DNA of 64,000 bases. Source: Mytilus trossulus (Eukaryota > Mollusca > Bivalvia > Mytilida > Mytilidae). Below the pieces are notes generated by a model that ran no database searches, was not told where the DNA came from, and saw only the letters and a list, made by a program, of their open reading frames with translations. The number at the start of each line of letters is the position of its first letter. Positions within the stretch are counted from its first letter, which is position 1. A program made the position numbers and the translations under genes. Where the stretch lies: assembly GCF_036588685.1 (NCBI RefSeq), contig NC_086382.1, forward strand, positions 2,207,001-2,271,000, written 5' to 3'. Positions 11,781 to 22,400 of this stretch are shown here, piece by piece.

Positions 11781-12526
11781 TTACATAAATACATGAATGA
11801 GGGTCGGGAGGGGCATTAACTTGGACTTGGAGGAAAACATAAAAGCTGACACCAAATTATGAGTGGAAGGACATATATCAAACGATAGTTTCAAAGCTTG
11901 ACAAGGACAGAAGGGGGAACCTGGAATTATAGGTGAAGGTACTTCGAGAGCTCTTTCCCTATTTTGTATGGTCTTTGTTTTCCTGAGTGTTAAAGTGGCC
12001 CCCTCCTTCGAAAACTTAACAGATGCCCTATTTAAATGCCGATCAGGATTAAATTCCTGTAAAGATGGTGTAAAAAGGTTTGATTTCCTGAAAAAGGAAA
12101 AAATGCTACTAAGCAAGCTGCCCAAAAAGTTATATCCAAACTTTCATTTAAGTCTATAGTGGTAAAAATGCCAGACAGTATTTTAGGAGTTATGGGTAAT
12201 TTGGGGCGTTTTTCAGCCCCTAGAACTCTTTTAACCCCTTTTAAGACACCTTTGACAAAATGTGTATCAATAGGGTAAGGTAACTCAGCCTCTTCATGCA
12301 GGAGGCGCACAATATTTAAATAATTGACAACTGAGTTATAACAAAGCCTTTGCGTTAGAAAAACAATATATCTGGCCAAATTGTCTTTGCTAATTGGGAC
12401 CATAGGAATTAATAAACCTCTGCAAAAGGATTCATAACTTCTAAAATACAACATATATGTCTTTTTTGTTGAGTCTGCAAACATCCTGCTTTGGAAAAAC
12501 AAAACCAGGCTATCCAACTCCTGCAC
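11781..12526 (-). pseudogene. Tyrosine recombinase of YR retrotransposon, frameshifted and truncated
   Basis: 12526-about 12100 encodes the N-terminal core-binding domain (FADSTKKTYMLYFRSYESFC, then helical segments). The protein continues in a second frame (12125-11781) with FFRKSNLFTP, holding the first catalytic Arg, and LTLRKTKTIQ. A small indel near 12100 separates the two frames. The C-terminal H-x-x-R and Tyr motifs are not found, so the enzyme is dead. It overlaps the end of the RNase H frame by 17 bp. Confidence 0.65.
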
Positions 12527-13864
12527 CTGCCCTGCACTTGGAATGCCTACATAAAAGATAGGATAGGGCTTGGTTAGACATATGGGATTCCAAGTGCCTT
12601 ACAAACAGTGGTTTGGGAAGATAAAAATTCATAAATTGGTAAAACGCCTTTGGCTCATGTAACCTAGATATGAAGTCTGCCATAATATTTTCTTTCCCTG
12701 GCACATGAACGGCTGTTATATGAAAATTATATGTTGCAGAGAGCCAAAACAAGCCCCTAATGTAAGACATCAAAATTTTGCTGCGTGAAGTGCACTTATT
12801 CAAGCATGCAACAGTGGTCATATTGTCTGAGAAAACAACAACTCTTTTATTTTCCTAATCTTTCCCCCATCTTTGCGCTGCCAAGACTACTGCAAGAGCC
12901 TCAAGCTCATTGATATGGAGATTTTTCACTACAGGGAAATCATTTTCCCAATTCGTATAAAACCAGTCATAACCAAAGAAACCCCCTCCCCCCTCCTTGC
13001 ATGCATCTGTGTATACTGATGACAAGGGGATCTTTTCTAAAATGAGGGACTTTCCATTAAAGGTCTCTAGGAATTTTTTCCACCATTCAATATCATGCCA
13101 TATTTCGCCATGGAGGATTGCCTTATGCCAATCATGCTTTAAAGGGGTAATCGCGTCAATAATTCTGCGAAGGAATACTCTCCCGCCATGAACCACTGCT
13201 GATGCCCAATTAAGTTTGCCTGCTATAGATTGCAATTGCTTTTTTGATGCTCTTTTTCGCTTACTAAATTCTGCCAATTCATGCTTAAGTAGGGAAAGCT
13301 TTTCCCCTGGAAGCCTTAACTCCATTGCAGTAGAGTCAATTTCTATGCCTAAGAAAGTCAATTTAGTGGTGGGGTCAACCACTTTTGACCAATTTATCAT
13401 AAAACCCAACTTGCGAAGAAGGGCGAGTAAAATGTTCAATGCTTGAATACAACGCTGCTTTGTTGTTTCACAAATAAGAAAATCATCTAAGTATGCGATG
13501 ATAGTAAAACCTCTGCGTGACATCATACGACGGACAGCTTGGGATAGCCTATGAAAAATATGGGGTGCCAATTTTGATCCAAATGGAAGCTTTGTATCAT
13601 AAAAAGTATATTCTGTTCCATCAGGGAAGGTCCATTTTAAACCAGTAACTTCTTGACTTTGTGAGCTTTTTCGTAAAGGGGGTTGTTAGGTGAAGCGGAT
13701 GGGTGGTTTTTACCAACTATTCCTGATGGTAACTCATTAGCTGCTGAGGTCACAATGTCAAACCCAAATTCTATACCATGAAGTAAGTATTCCTTGTCAA
13801 AGTCATACTTTAGTTCAGTAACCCAAGCATCAAGGTGAAGGTCACGCAGAGGTTTAACTGGGCC
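12510..13864 (-). pseudogene. RT-RNase H polyprotein of YR retrotransposon, internally deleted
   Basis: The frame opens at the gag stop (GPVKPLRDLHLDAWV) and runs to NNPLYEKAHKV near 13660. There the RT fingers and motif A are missing: sequence jumps, with a frame change, to EVTGLKWTFPDGTEY. It continues through motif B-like LPFGSKLAPHIF, motif C YLDD and the thumb. RNase H follows, with candidate catalytic residues in VYTDACKEGGGG, NELEAL, FSDNMTTV and NIMADFISR. One in-frame TAG at 12855-12857 separates RWGKD from ENKRVVVFSDN; the frame is otherwise open across it (positions 13571 and 12821 are in phase). The loss of motif A means no polymerase activity. Confidence 0.75.
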
Positions 13865-14991
13865 TATCCGTTTTTTGGAAAGCTAGACTGATGCCCTGAG
13901 CCAGAGTGTCTTTGTCCACAACCTGGGACATTACACACATGTTCAAATTTGCACCCACTAAGTGAACAACCTAGCCTGGAGTTGAACTTTTTACATATTT
14001 CTTTCCCACCAGCTGTGTGAGAAGAAAATGGTTTGAAACCCTTAGAGGTAGACACTGGAGGTTTGAAAAACTTGGTAGAATTACTACCCTTTGATTTTAA
14101 AAACACAGTTTGAATATGTGGTACATCAGTTCCCCATCTGAACTTATGTAAATTTTGCAACCTGCGATACTCTCTATCATAAAAGAAAACTGATGTAACA
14201 TCATGTGAAAGAAACAACTGGTACGTACGAGTGGCATATGATAGGTAGTCCAGTATGTTATTCTGGACTAGATGACCCTCTTCTAATAACTTATATAAAA
14301 TTGCCAAGTTTGCCATTGACCATTGGCTTACATTTAACGATTCAAGCTTAGGTTTAGAAGGTCCAGATTTTAAAATTAACTGACCTGAACCTGATTCGGA
14401 TACAATCCGTTCATCGTTATCCCCACTGTTTACCCCTGATAACATGACAAAATCAACAATGTCTAAATAATTAGAGTTAGTTTTGTTATTTCCTAATGAC
14501 TTAATAAATATTTGTGGGTCCTGCCAGGACTGAATGTTATTAAAACAAGCACTACCTTGATTAATGACACCGGATGCTGCTTGCTGCTGTTGTAATTGGT
14601 TTAAAACATTGCCAACACATGTGTCTGTCAAACCGGATGTTAGGTTGTTATTGTTATTGTTGCCGCCATCTTGGATGTCTGTAACTTCCGGTGCGCACGC
14701 ATCTTCTGAAGTCGGACATGCCGGAAGTCCACCATTACTGCCTTTTGGCGCGTTTTCAGTTTCTGCTTTACATGACTGCCTTATACTCTTCAGGAGTAGC
14801 TTCTGTTGTCCAATCGGTATTTTGGTCTTCTGAAGATCTTCGCCTTCTAAAAGCGCCAAAGCTTCCATTGAGTCAAATCCTAGACTTATCACTGCATTTG
14901 CCGTTGCCTCGCTAAGCTTTTTTGCATCTGCCCAGGTCAAAACCCGTTCCACGTCTGTCATGGTTTTGGAGCTTGAGCCTTCAAAAGTCAT
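13864..14991 (-). CDS. Gag-like protein of YR retrotransposon with CCCH zinc fingers
   Basis: An intact 375-residue frame. Residues 20-70 look like a small helical (SAM-like) domain. The middle is low in complexity with Gln, Asn and Ser runs. The C-terminus carries a C-X8-C-X4-C-X3-H finger (Cys333 to His351, CKKFNSRLGCSLSGCKFEH), followed by a second Cys/His cluster (about 353-362). Such fingers are usual in DIRS-type gag proteins and would bind the element's RNA. The stop is immediately followed, in another frame, by the RT polyprotein, which suggests a frameshift or reinitiation for pol expression. Confidence 0.7.
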   Translation of the reverse strand: MTFEGSSSKTMTDVERVLTWADAKKLSEATANAVISLGFDSMEALALLEGEDLQKTKIPIGQQKLLLKSIRQSCKAETENAPKGSNGGLPACPTSEDACAPEVTDIQDGGNNNNNNLTSGLTDTCVGNVLNQLQQQQAASGVINQGSACFNNIQSWQDPQIFIKSLGNNKTNSNYLDIVDFVMLSGVNSGDNDERIVSESGSGQLILKSGPSKPKLESLNVSQWSMANLAILYKLLEEGHLVQNNILDYLSYATRTYQLFLSHDVTSVFFYDREYRRLQNLHKFRWGTDVPHIQTVFLKSKGSNSTKFFKPPVSTSKGFKPFSSHTAGGKEICKKFNSRLGCSLSGCKFEHVCNVPGCGQRHSGSGHQSSFPKNG

Positions 14992-15867
14992 CTTGCTAAC
15001 TGACTACACAATATCACAGCAAAGTTAATAAATCCAGTCGTTGATTACTGCACAAAAAACATGATTTCCAGGTCAGCTTCCGGAGTTACGCTAAGTATGG
15101 TATTATCCATTGGGATGTCTAGAACGTTCCAGCTTAATGCTCATCAACTTTAAAAGTTCTGGTTTGCACATGCGATACAATTCTGCGAATTTCCAAACTG
15201 TTTCATCGGTAACTATTATGCTGTACCACGCGAGATTATCTTGACGTCCTCGGATTGATCACCGTATTCCTATCAAGAAGTTTTTTCACAGATGATATCA
15301 AACTTTCGTTAGTATCGTAAATTCATCACATAGTACTGTAAATGAAAGCTTTCCATCGTACTGTATAGAACGTCCACTTTCGGTTGTTAAACTTATAATT
15401 AATAAGTATGAGAATAAAAATCTTTAGCCTTAGTTTAAACAAGGTGTTTGCTGCTGCAAGTTATTATTTTGAATGCTGAACCTGACGATGATGCCAGACG
15501 ATGTTAATTGACCTACAAACTGATTGGCTAAATTATGAAGCGGGAAATATGAATACTAGCTCTTGATTGGTTGATATGAAATGCCAGACATATCAACGGT
15601 ACCTATGCTGCATCCTGATTGGTCAATATGAACAAGTTATGATGTAGAGGCGCAGGAGATATAAACAATGTACATAGTTACCAGATACGATTGCAATGCA
15701 ATCACTGCCCTGCGATTTCAACCATGATTAATAATATATTTAAATAAAATATCCACATTCTTATTCAAGACATTTCAACTGATCCCAATACACAAATAAA
15801 TTATAACCGATATTTGTCGGATGGTCTTTTGGAAAAGAGGGACAAAAGATACCTTAAATAGTTAGCA

Positions 15868-15985
15868 AAGATACCAGGATTATAATTTAGTGCGCCAGAC
15901 GCTAGTTTCGTCTACATAAAGACTCATCAGTGACGCTTAGGTCAAAAAAGTTATTAGAGCCATTCAAGCTTATTTAACGAAAGGA
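15868..15985 (+). repeat. Dispersed repeat family B, copy 2
   Basis: A shorter, diverged copy: GATACCAGGATTATAATTTA, GACGCTAGTTTCGTCTAC and ACTCATCAGTGACGCTTAGG. Confidence 0.6.
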
Positions 15986-16924
15986 AACTGACAACTTGAA
16001 GTAAAAAATAAGACTAAATAACAAACACGATTTCAAAAAGACAACATATTTATTATAAAAAAAATCTTAGTAATACGAACTCAATCACACACCAGTGTTA
16101 TTACTTGTGCTTTGAAAGAGTTAGTAGATTTTGCTTATAATATGTTACCTGGCGATTTACTCATGAAAACCCAACCAGATGATAAGTCGCATTCGATATA
16201 TCACATTAGAGGTTTCTCAACATCTTACGAACGAACGAAAATCGCCCTAACTTGACGTAACTTGCCGTAACGAAAAAAGAGGGAGCGCTTATTTATTCAA
16301 TCATTTTGGACTAGTGGCTGTGAACTTCCATTAGAAATGTCTTCTGCATAATCAAAACAAAACCAACCAAAAACATACATGCAGGTTTTTTTAAACCATT
16401 CTGAGTTTTAGAAATATTCTTTTGACTGCAAATAGTCTCAGATTTGTACTTAAGTGAATTTTTGTTCGGATGAGAGAGGCAGTACATATTTTTGAAAACT
16501 TATTTAAGCTCAAATTAAAGGTGAAAATTCCAGGACAAAAACGGGGTAAAATAGATCTTTGACTGTACGCCTGTATGAATGGTTTTTAATTTGAAAAAAA
16601 CAACATCCTCGCATCCGAGATAACTGTGTTGATCCAAACCTCTTAAATCCAAATGTGAACTTCTTCGCCTTAAATGATTTATTTTCAAGCTAAATTTGCA
16701 AGAAGATAGATAAAGGAAAACGTTGAAATAAATGTTTGAATAAAAAACAAAGCCAGTTGACTTATAACAGTTGACTTGTAAATGATGTTTAGTAATGTAT
16801 ATTGTTTGGCCTTTGGATTGTTTTGATTTTATGGCCATTCTTATTTCCCTTTTTGTATGATTTTATTATAGTAAAGGCGTATACACATTAGTATTAATAT
16901 ATTTCTACTTGTTTTTTTTATATA

Positions 16925-17345
16925 TTTTTTCTCCCCAAGGGTGACTTGGGTATAGAAATATGGTCACTTGGTCTTCTCCCGACCGGCAGTAAAACGCTAG
17001 CCGAAGTGGGGCGTCCGTTTGGCTGTGCGGGATGTATCAAGTTCGCAGTCACGTCCGGTCAGAAGGGGTGACGTTAAATCCGATGCCTCGTGTGAAGAGA
17101 GTGTCACGCTCTTTGCACGCTAAGAACCCATGCAACAACTCTTTGAGGGGTCCGTAGGTGGCCTGTTGCAAGGCAAAATTTCTGTCCCTATCCAATATAC
17201 CCTCCTTTTCCGGTGGCAGTCTTCGACCATCATCCGAGATAGCCTCTATTGTATCAACCTACCTATTGTATTTATTGTGAACTTGTTCTCGTCCTGAATA
17301 TGCATGAAATATTTGCCACCGGACGTTAAGCAACCAACAATCAAC
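16925..17345 (+). repeat. GC-richer interspersed element ending in GTTAAGCAACCAACAATCAA
   Basis: Base composition differs sharply from the AT-rich surroundings. The 3' part, GCCACCGGACGTTAAGCAACC, is echoed at 17938-17975 (GCCACTGAGCGTTAAACATCC), so it is probably a dispersed short element. No tRNA-like head or ORF was recognised. Confidence 0.5.
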
Positions 17346-17605
17346 AATCAATATATATTTTTTCCATTGAGATTTTATGACATGTTTTTAAAATTAATTT
17401 CTGTTTTTATGTAAATCTACTTGTTTCTATATATATATTTTAGTCAGGTATTTTTTTTTAAATGTAAACGATTAATAATAACTATAATTATATGATAATT
17501 ACTTTTAGTTTTGTTGGTGCTGTATCACTCATAATTTCAATTCGAATACATATAACTATTAATTTACGATTTATCGAATGCAACTTTATATTTCAATTAC
17601 TGAGA

Positions 17606-17615
17606 CCCCCCCCAC

Positions 17616-17646
<31 letters not shown>
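17606..17646 (+). repeat. Poly-A tract
   Basis: About 40 consecutive A residues, preceded by CCCCCCCACC. It could be a retroposed tail, but no element body upstream was identified. Confidence 0.7.
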
Positions 17647-17648
<2 letters not shown>

Positions 17649-18189
17649 AAAAATCAAAAACCTCCTTTTAAAACAGATAGTATTATAAGGCTGCCGAAAT
17701 ATTTCGGGCAGATGCAAGAGAAAATAGGAGGATGAAAACATTTTAATAGGGTCATTGGTTCCTTGTATCGTCACCCAAGATGGCAACTGTCATGTGTTGT
17801 AGAACTTTGAGCTGGGTTAGCGCAAAGACGTGTTGGTATAATAAATGAAACATACTAAAGTTTTATCATCTCAATCACTTATCAATCCTTTAACACAGCG
17901 AAACCAAATGCTAATATCGTCGTGATATGCATTGAGTTCCTGCCACTGAGCGTTAAACATCCAACAATCAATAAATCAAATGCACAGTGGCACACGATTC
18001 AAGGTTTTTTAACAACGACATTAGAAAGATAATTTCTTTTTTAATGGATAAGGGAGATAAATCAAACGCATATATTTCACATATAAACAAACGAAGCTCA
18101 ACGTATGAATACGTAACATCAAAACAACAGCAAATCAATCAGAATACTTATCTTTAACAACAACAATCAAATGCAAGGTTGCAAATATA

Positions 18190-19057
18190 TACTAGTCAAC
18201 ATAAGACGATACACGACTTTGAAATAAAATTTATCAAAAAGTATTAAATATAAAAAAAAATGAGATACTCTATTTTAAAAAGCTTTCATTTGCAATGTAT
18301 TCACATGTGATAATGAAAATCAAAACTTGTAGGAAAGCATCTAAATTTAGTGTAAACGATCGTAGGGTGCAAATTAGTTTTGCGGAAAGTTGAATAAAAA
18401 ATCTACACATAATTTTCTAAGTTCTAAATAAAATTTCAATTTTTTTTAAAATATTCAATATGCTAATCAAGTAATGTTTATGTTGTAAGTAATGGGTTGA
18501 ATTATTGTTTTTTTTTCAAATTTTTGGGAAAAGAAGTGTTTTTTGAAATCTCAAAAAATGAATTTTTTTTTTTATTTTCTTCTCAAATCAATGCTTTAGA
18601 TATGAACACAACACACAGTAAATTTGGAACCTTTCGGATAAGTTTTAAAATTGTTACCGCTTTTTGAATATCACTTTACACATACTGTCTATGGTAAATC
18701 AGTTGATAATGTATACATTTTAACAATTTCTCGTGGTGACAAACTTTACATAACAAATAAACGAAGAAACTAAATGATTTTAAAAAACAACTTGATGGCA
18801 AACACTGTCTTTACCTTTAAATAAGAGGTTGACGTCATTATTTGGAACTTCTTTTTTTTAAATTGTCGTTTTATGTAAATTTTGTAAAAAACAAAAAATC
18901 TCGAAAAAAACGTCACGAAAGGAAAAAAAAAATTTTTTAACGGATTTATATTCCCATAATGATTAAGTATTACTACCTTAAATATTGGTCCATTGAATGG
19001 AAAACTTTATCTTTAATTTGAAAAAAAGTCTTGTATCGTTTCTTTTGTTGACCAGTA
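18190..19057. mobile_element. 868-bp MITE with TA target duplication
   Basis: TACTAGTCAACATAAGACGA at the left is matched, imperfectly and inverted, by the right end (complement TACTGGTCAACAAAAGAAAC). Similarity extends about 50 bp inward and TA dinucleotides flank both ends. No transposase frame is present. TIR and TA target suggest Tc1/mariner-type mobilisation. It sits inside the larger inverted-repeat segment 16208-19190. Confidence 0.6.
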
Positions 19058-19491
19058 TAGTATGCAATTGTTTACTGTTGTCTTTAAACATGCTACAATA
19101 TCGTTAGAAATATTTTACTGCACACAATGACTGCTCCATAACGATACGTTCGTAGAGTTTCGTCCGTTCGTAAGATGTTGAGAAACCTCTATAAGGAGAC
19201 AAACGGGATAGGATTGTATGAATTTGGTTGTTGGTTGTTTGGTTGTTTTTTTATAACTTTTTGTTCTAGTTTTCCTTTTTTTCAACATTTGTGGGGGAAA
19301 ATATCCGTTTTACATTTTGTATTATTTATATTGAAAATGTCACTATGCATGGAGTGTTTTCTCAATTGTGATATTTCTGTCTTAGGTAAACACATTGGTT
19401 GTATTAGTTTTTTTCTAAATCAGATCTCCAGAAAACAAACAGAATAAAATAACCATATTTAGCTTATTTAATTTTTTTTTTTTCTAAACAT

Positions 19492-22400
19492 TTACAATAT
19501 TTTTCTAATCATCATCTGAGTTTTATTATATTTATATCCACCCCAATAATACAGTTTATGTTCCTTGTCGTTGAGATATGAATTACTACATGCAATATGC
19601 CACCATGGGCCATAAAAGGCAGCACAGTTCCCACGGCCGTAGTCGTCATTATCCTTATCATTTGTAAACGCTATTCCGTTGTTGTAAACCATATAATTAC
19701 CTGAAAGACAAAACAAAATAAATATACTCACCAAAGACCTTAATTATTGTAACTAGAGGACACCCGCGTCAAAAAATATCAAAACTTCATATACTCTTGA
19801 TCTTACGAAAATATGATACAAAGATGAATATAGTAAACTATTTATATGGACCTGGACCATCACAAGAAAAGAAATTAAAAATAGTAGTGTATGCGTATTA
19901 ATCACAACAGATTGAAAAATCTAAATGTGATGCAGTGTTCACAGTTAAATTCAATCATATCATATTATAATTTTTCACCTTGTCCCTTAACGAGGAATCT
20001 TTTCCTCAGTTGTATGCGTTTTTCTTATATTAACAATAACGAAATTTGGTACATGTTTTTAGAGCTTATACTGGTGATGATTTACTTTCCTGTACGTTAA
20101 ATAGTTATTATATTTAAAGAGGGACGAAATGTACCAGAGGGACAGTCAAACTCATAAATCGAAAATAAACTGACAACGCTAAAAATGAAAAAGGCAAACA
20201 GACAAACAATAGTACACACGACACAACATAGAAAACCAAAGAATAAGCAACACGAACCCCACAATAACTAGGGGTGATCAGATCTTGCTCCAAATGTGGC
20301 ACCCGTCCTGTTGCTTATGTGATAATAAATCCGGTAAATAGTCTAATTCGGTAGGTCACATTCGTGATAGGGAAGGGGATTGAAGTTTAAATTAGTTAGC
20401 TATTACATAATATATTAGACAAAAACAATGTGTTCTTTCTAAACTGGGGACCGAAGTGAGACGTTATTACAATATTTGACATTTATTCTCTTGTTCCCGA
20501 TAAAGAAAACAAATATTTCAAAATCTGTTTTAAAGCATTGAAATATTGGACTGTTATTTCAATTCCAGATAAAATGGATAAAAAGGAGTATTTTCTGGAT
20601 ATCTTTTGATCGTTTGATTATATTTGAGTCAGCCGTTCAATTTTTATTAGTCTTTAAGATCTAAAAATGTATGTGAATTTAGCAGCCGGTTCATTATTCG
20701 ATATTCGATATTTAATAAAACAACCGGCTTATAGCTGTCGGTTCTATAGTCCAATTTAGTTGAAATGTAAAGCAAATATTTGTTCACATTGAAAGCATGA
20801 TTTTCAGAGTTAAAGGAATGAAAAGATCAGTAAACATTGGTTTTATGACCCCTTAAAGCTTTCGTATACTCTCGTTGTCCTTGAATATAAACCTTGAATA
20901 TATGTAATAAAACGACATCTAAGATGTAATTTAACTATAATATATGATACAAAAATAATAACTTATCGCTCTAGAAACCTTTAAAAAAATATATATACAA
21001 CTATATATGGAAATCCCAAATATATAGTGAAAACATGTCTGAGAACTGTTAAATGACAATGAGACCACCCCTCCCCCTTTGTTCTTTCAATATCCACAAA
21101 ATTCGACGAAATCATATTTTTTGTTTATTTGACGATTGAATCAGAAGGATTTCCTAGAACATGTAGAATATTTTCATCTTCGATATCTATAGGGGCTTAC
21201 TTTGACACTTTTCAGCTAGAAATTGTCTAAATTTCTGGACAAAGACAACAGGGCAAAGATGAGAGCCCCTGAACTCTCTGTCTGCCTAATATAAAGCAGA
21301 CATTTGGGTAATAGGTAGATACAGAAGCAAGTCAGTTCGTACCTTGACCATTTTGTACCCCTGCCATTGTGTACCTAAATTTGCAATTTCGTATCAAACA
21401 ATTACCATTCCGTACCTAGTTTCGTACCCTATGTGCCAAATGCATTTACTATTTCGTTCATCATGGACTTAGTACATGTTATATTTTTGGGGTAAGTTTT
21501 CATGATTTGGATGCTTTTTAAAATATAAGATATCAAATGAAATTATGCATCACGACGTCACAATTTTATAAAGACCGATGATTGGTTTTATTAATCAGCA
21601 CACTAGTTATAATTACTTTGTGTTTGTTTGCAGGATTTAATATTAAGTTATTGTTATACTCTAAAAGGGTTATTTAACCAACATTTGTGTTTTTATCTGC
21701 AACTGTTTTTATAGAAATTGGTAGTTGGTTTTGTCAGGAAATGTACTGAAAAGGGACACAATCAGATTTCAACTCAAAAAGTGAGCCATGAGTCACAGTG
21801 TTTGCATAAGTATTTGTATCTTTTGTGACCAATCAAATAACTTGCTATGGCTTTTTAATTTAAGAAATTACAGAGAGCCAATAGATTACTTTATCCACAT
21901 ACAAATCTTTCATGAGGTACGACATTGAATACAAATAAATCTTCCATGAGGTACGAAATAGCATACATAAAAAATTTCCAAGATGTACGAAACGGTATAC
22001 ATATAAATCTTCCATGAGGTACGAAATAGTATGCATATAAATCTTCCATGAGGTACGGAATGGCATTCATATAAATCTTCCATGAGGTAGGAAATGGTAA
22101 ACATGTTAATATTCTATGAGGTACAAAATGGTCAAGGTGCGAAATGGTCGAATATAGGTTAAGCAACCGGCCGCTAACTTCACATCCATTACATTTTTAA
22201 AATCATTTGGTATCAGCTTAAACTCTTGCAATTTGCCAGTTTTGTTTTTTCATAACCAAAACACTTGGATTTTAGTGAATCTTAAAAGTATCGGGCCAAA
22301 AAATGTGTATAAAATAATTCAAATGTTACGTTTTTCTATGAGGGCACCGTTAGTTTTGAATCTCCCTTACTTTTGATTTCCATAATTGTAGTTTTATAGT

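Larger units (their letters stand above)
11781..14991 (-). mobile_element. Decayed DIRS/Ngaro-like tyrosine-recombinase retrotransposon
   Basis: Minus-strand order is gag-like ORF (14991-13864), reverse transcriptase and RNase H (about 13864-12510), then tyrosine recombinase (12526-about 11781). This order, and a recombinase in place of a DDE integrase, defines YR retrotransposons. No methyltransferase domain is seen between RNase H and recombinase, which fits Ngaro/PAT-like types as well as a shortened DIRS. The copy has a deletion in RT, an in-frame TAG in RNase H, and a frameshift and C-terminal loss in the recombinase. Terminal repeats could not be delimited; 11250-11780 and 15000-15120 may belong to it. 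Confidence 0.8.
16208..19190. mobile_element. 3-kb segment bounded by a 33-bp inverted repeat
   Basis: 16208-16240 and 19158-19190 are inverted copies with one mismatch (outer end AGAGGTTTCTCAACATC). The interior holds an unclassified repeat at 16925-17345, a poly-A run and a separate MITE at 18190-19057, but no transposase. Likely a non-autonomous DNA transposon enlarged by later insertions. No clear target duplication was found. Confidence 0.5.

Noticed and set aside
21860-22166. Three overlapping minus-strand frames with [12 protein letters not shown] repeats
   Set aside because: Products of a non-coding ~36-bp repeat that looks alike in all frames.
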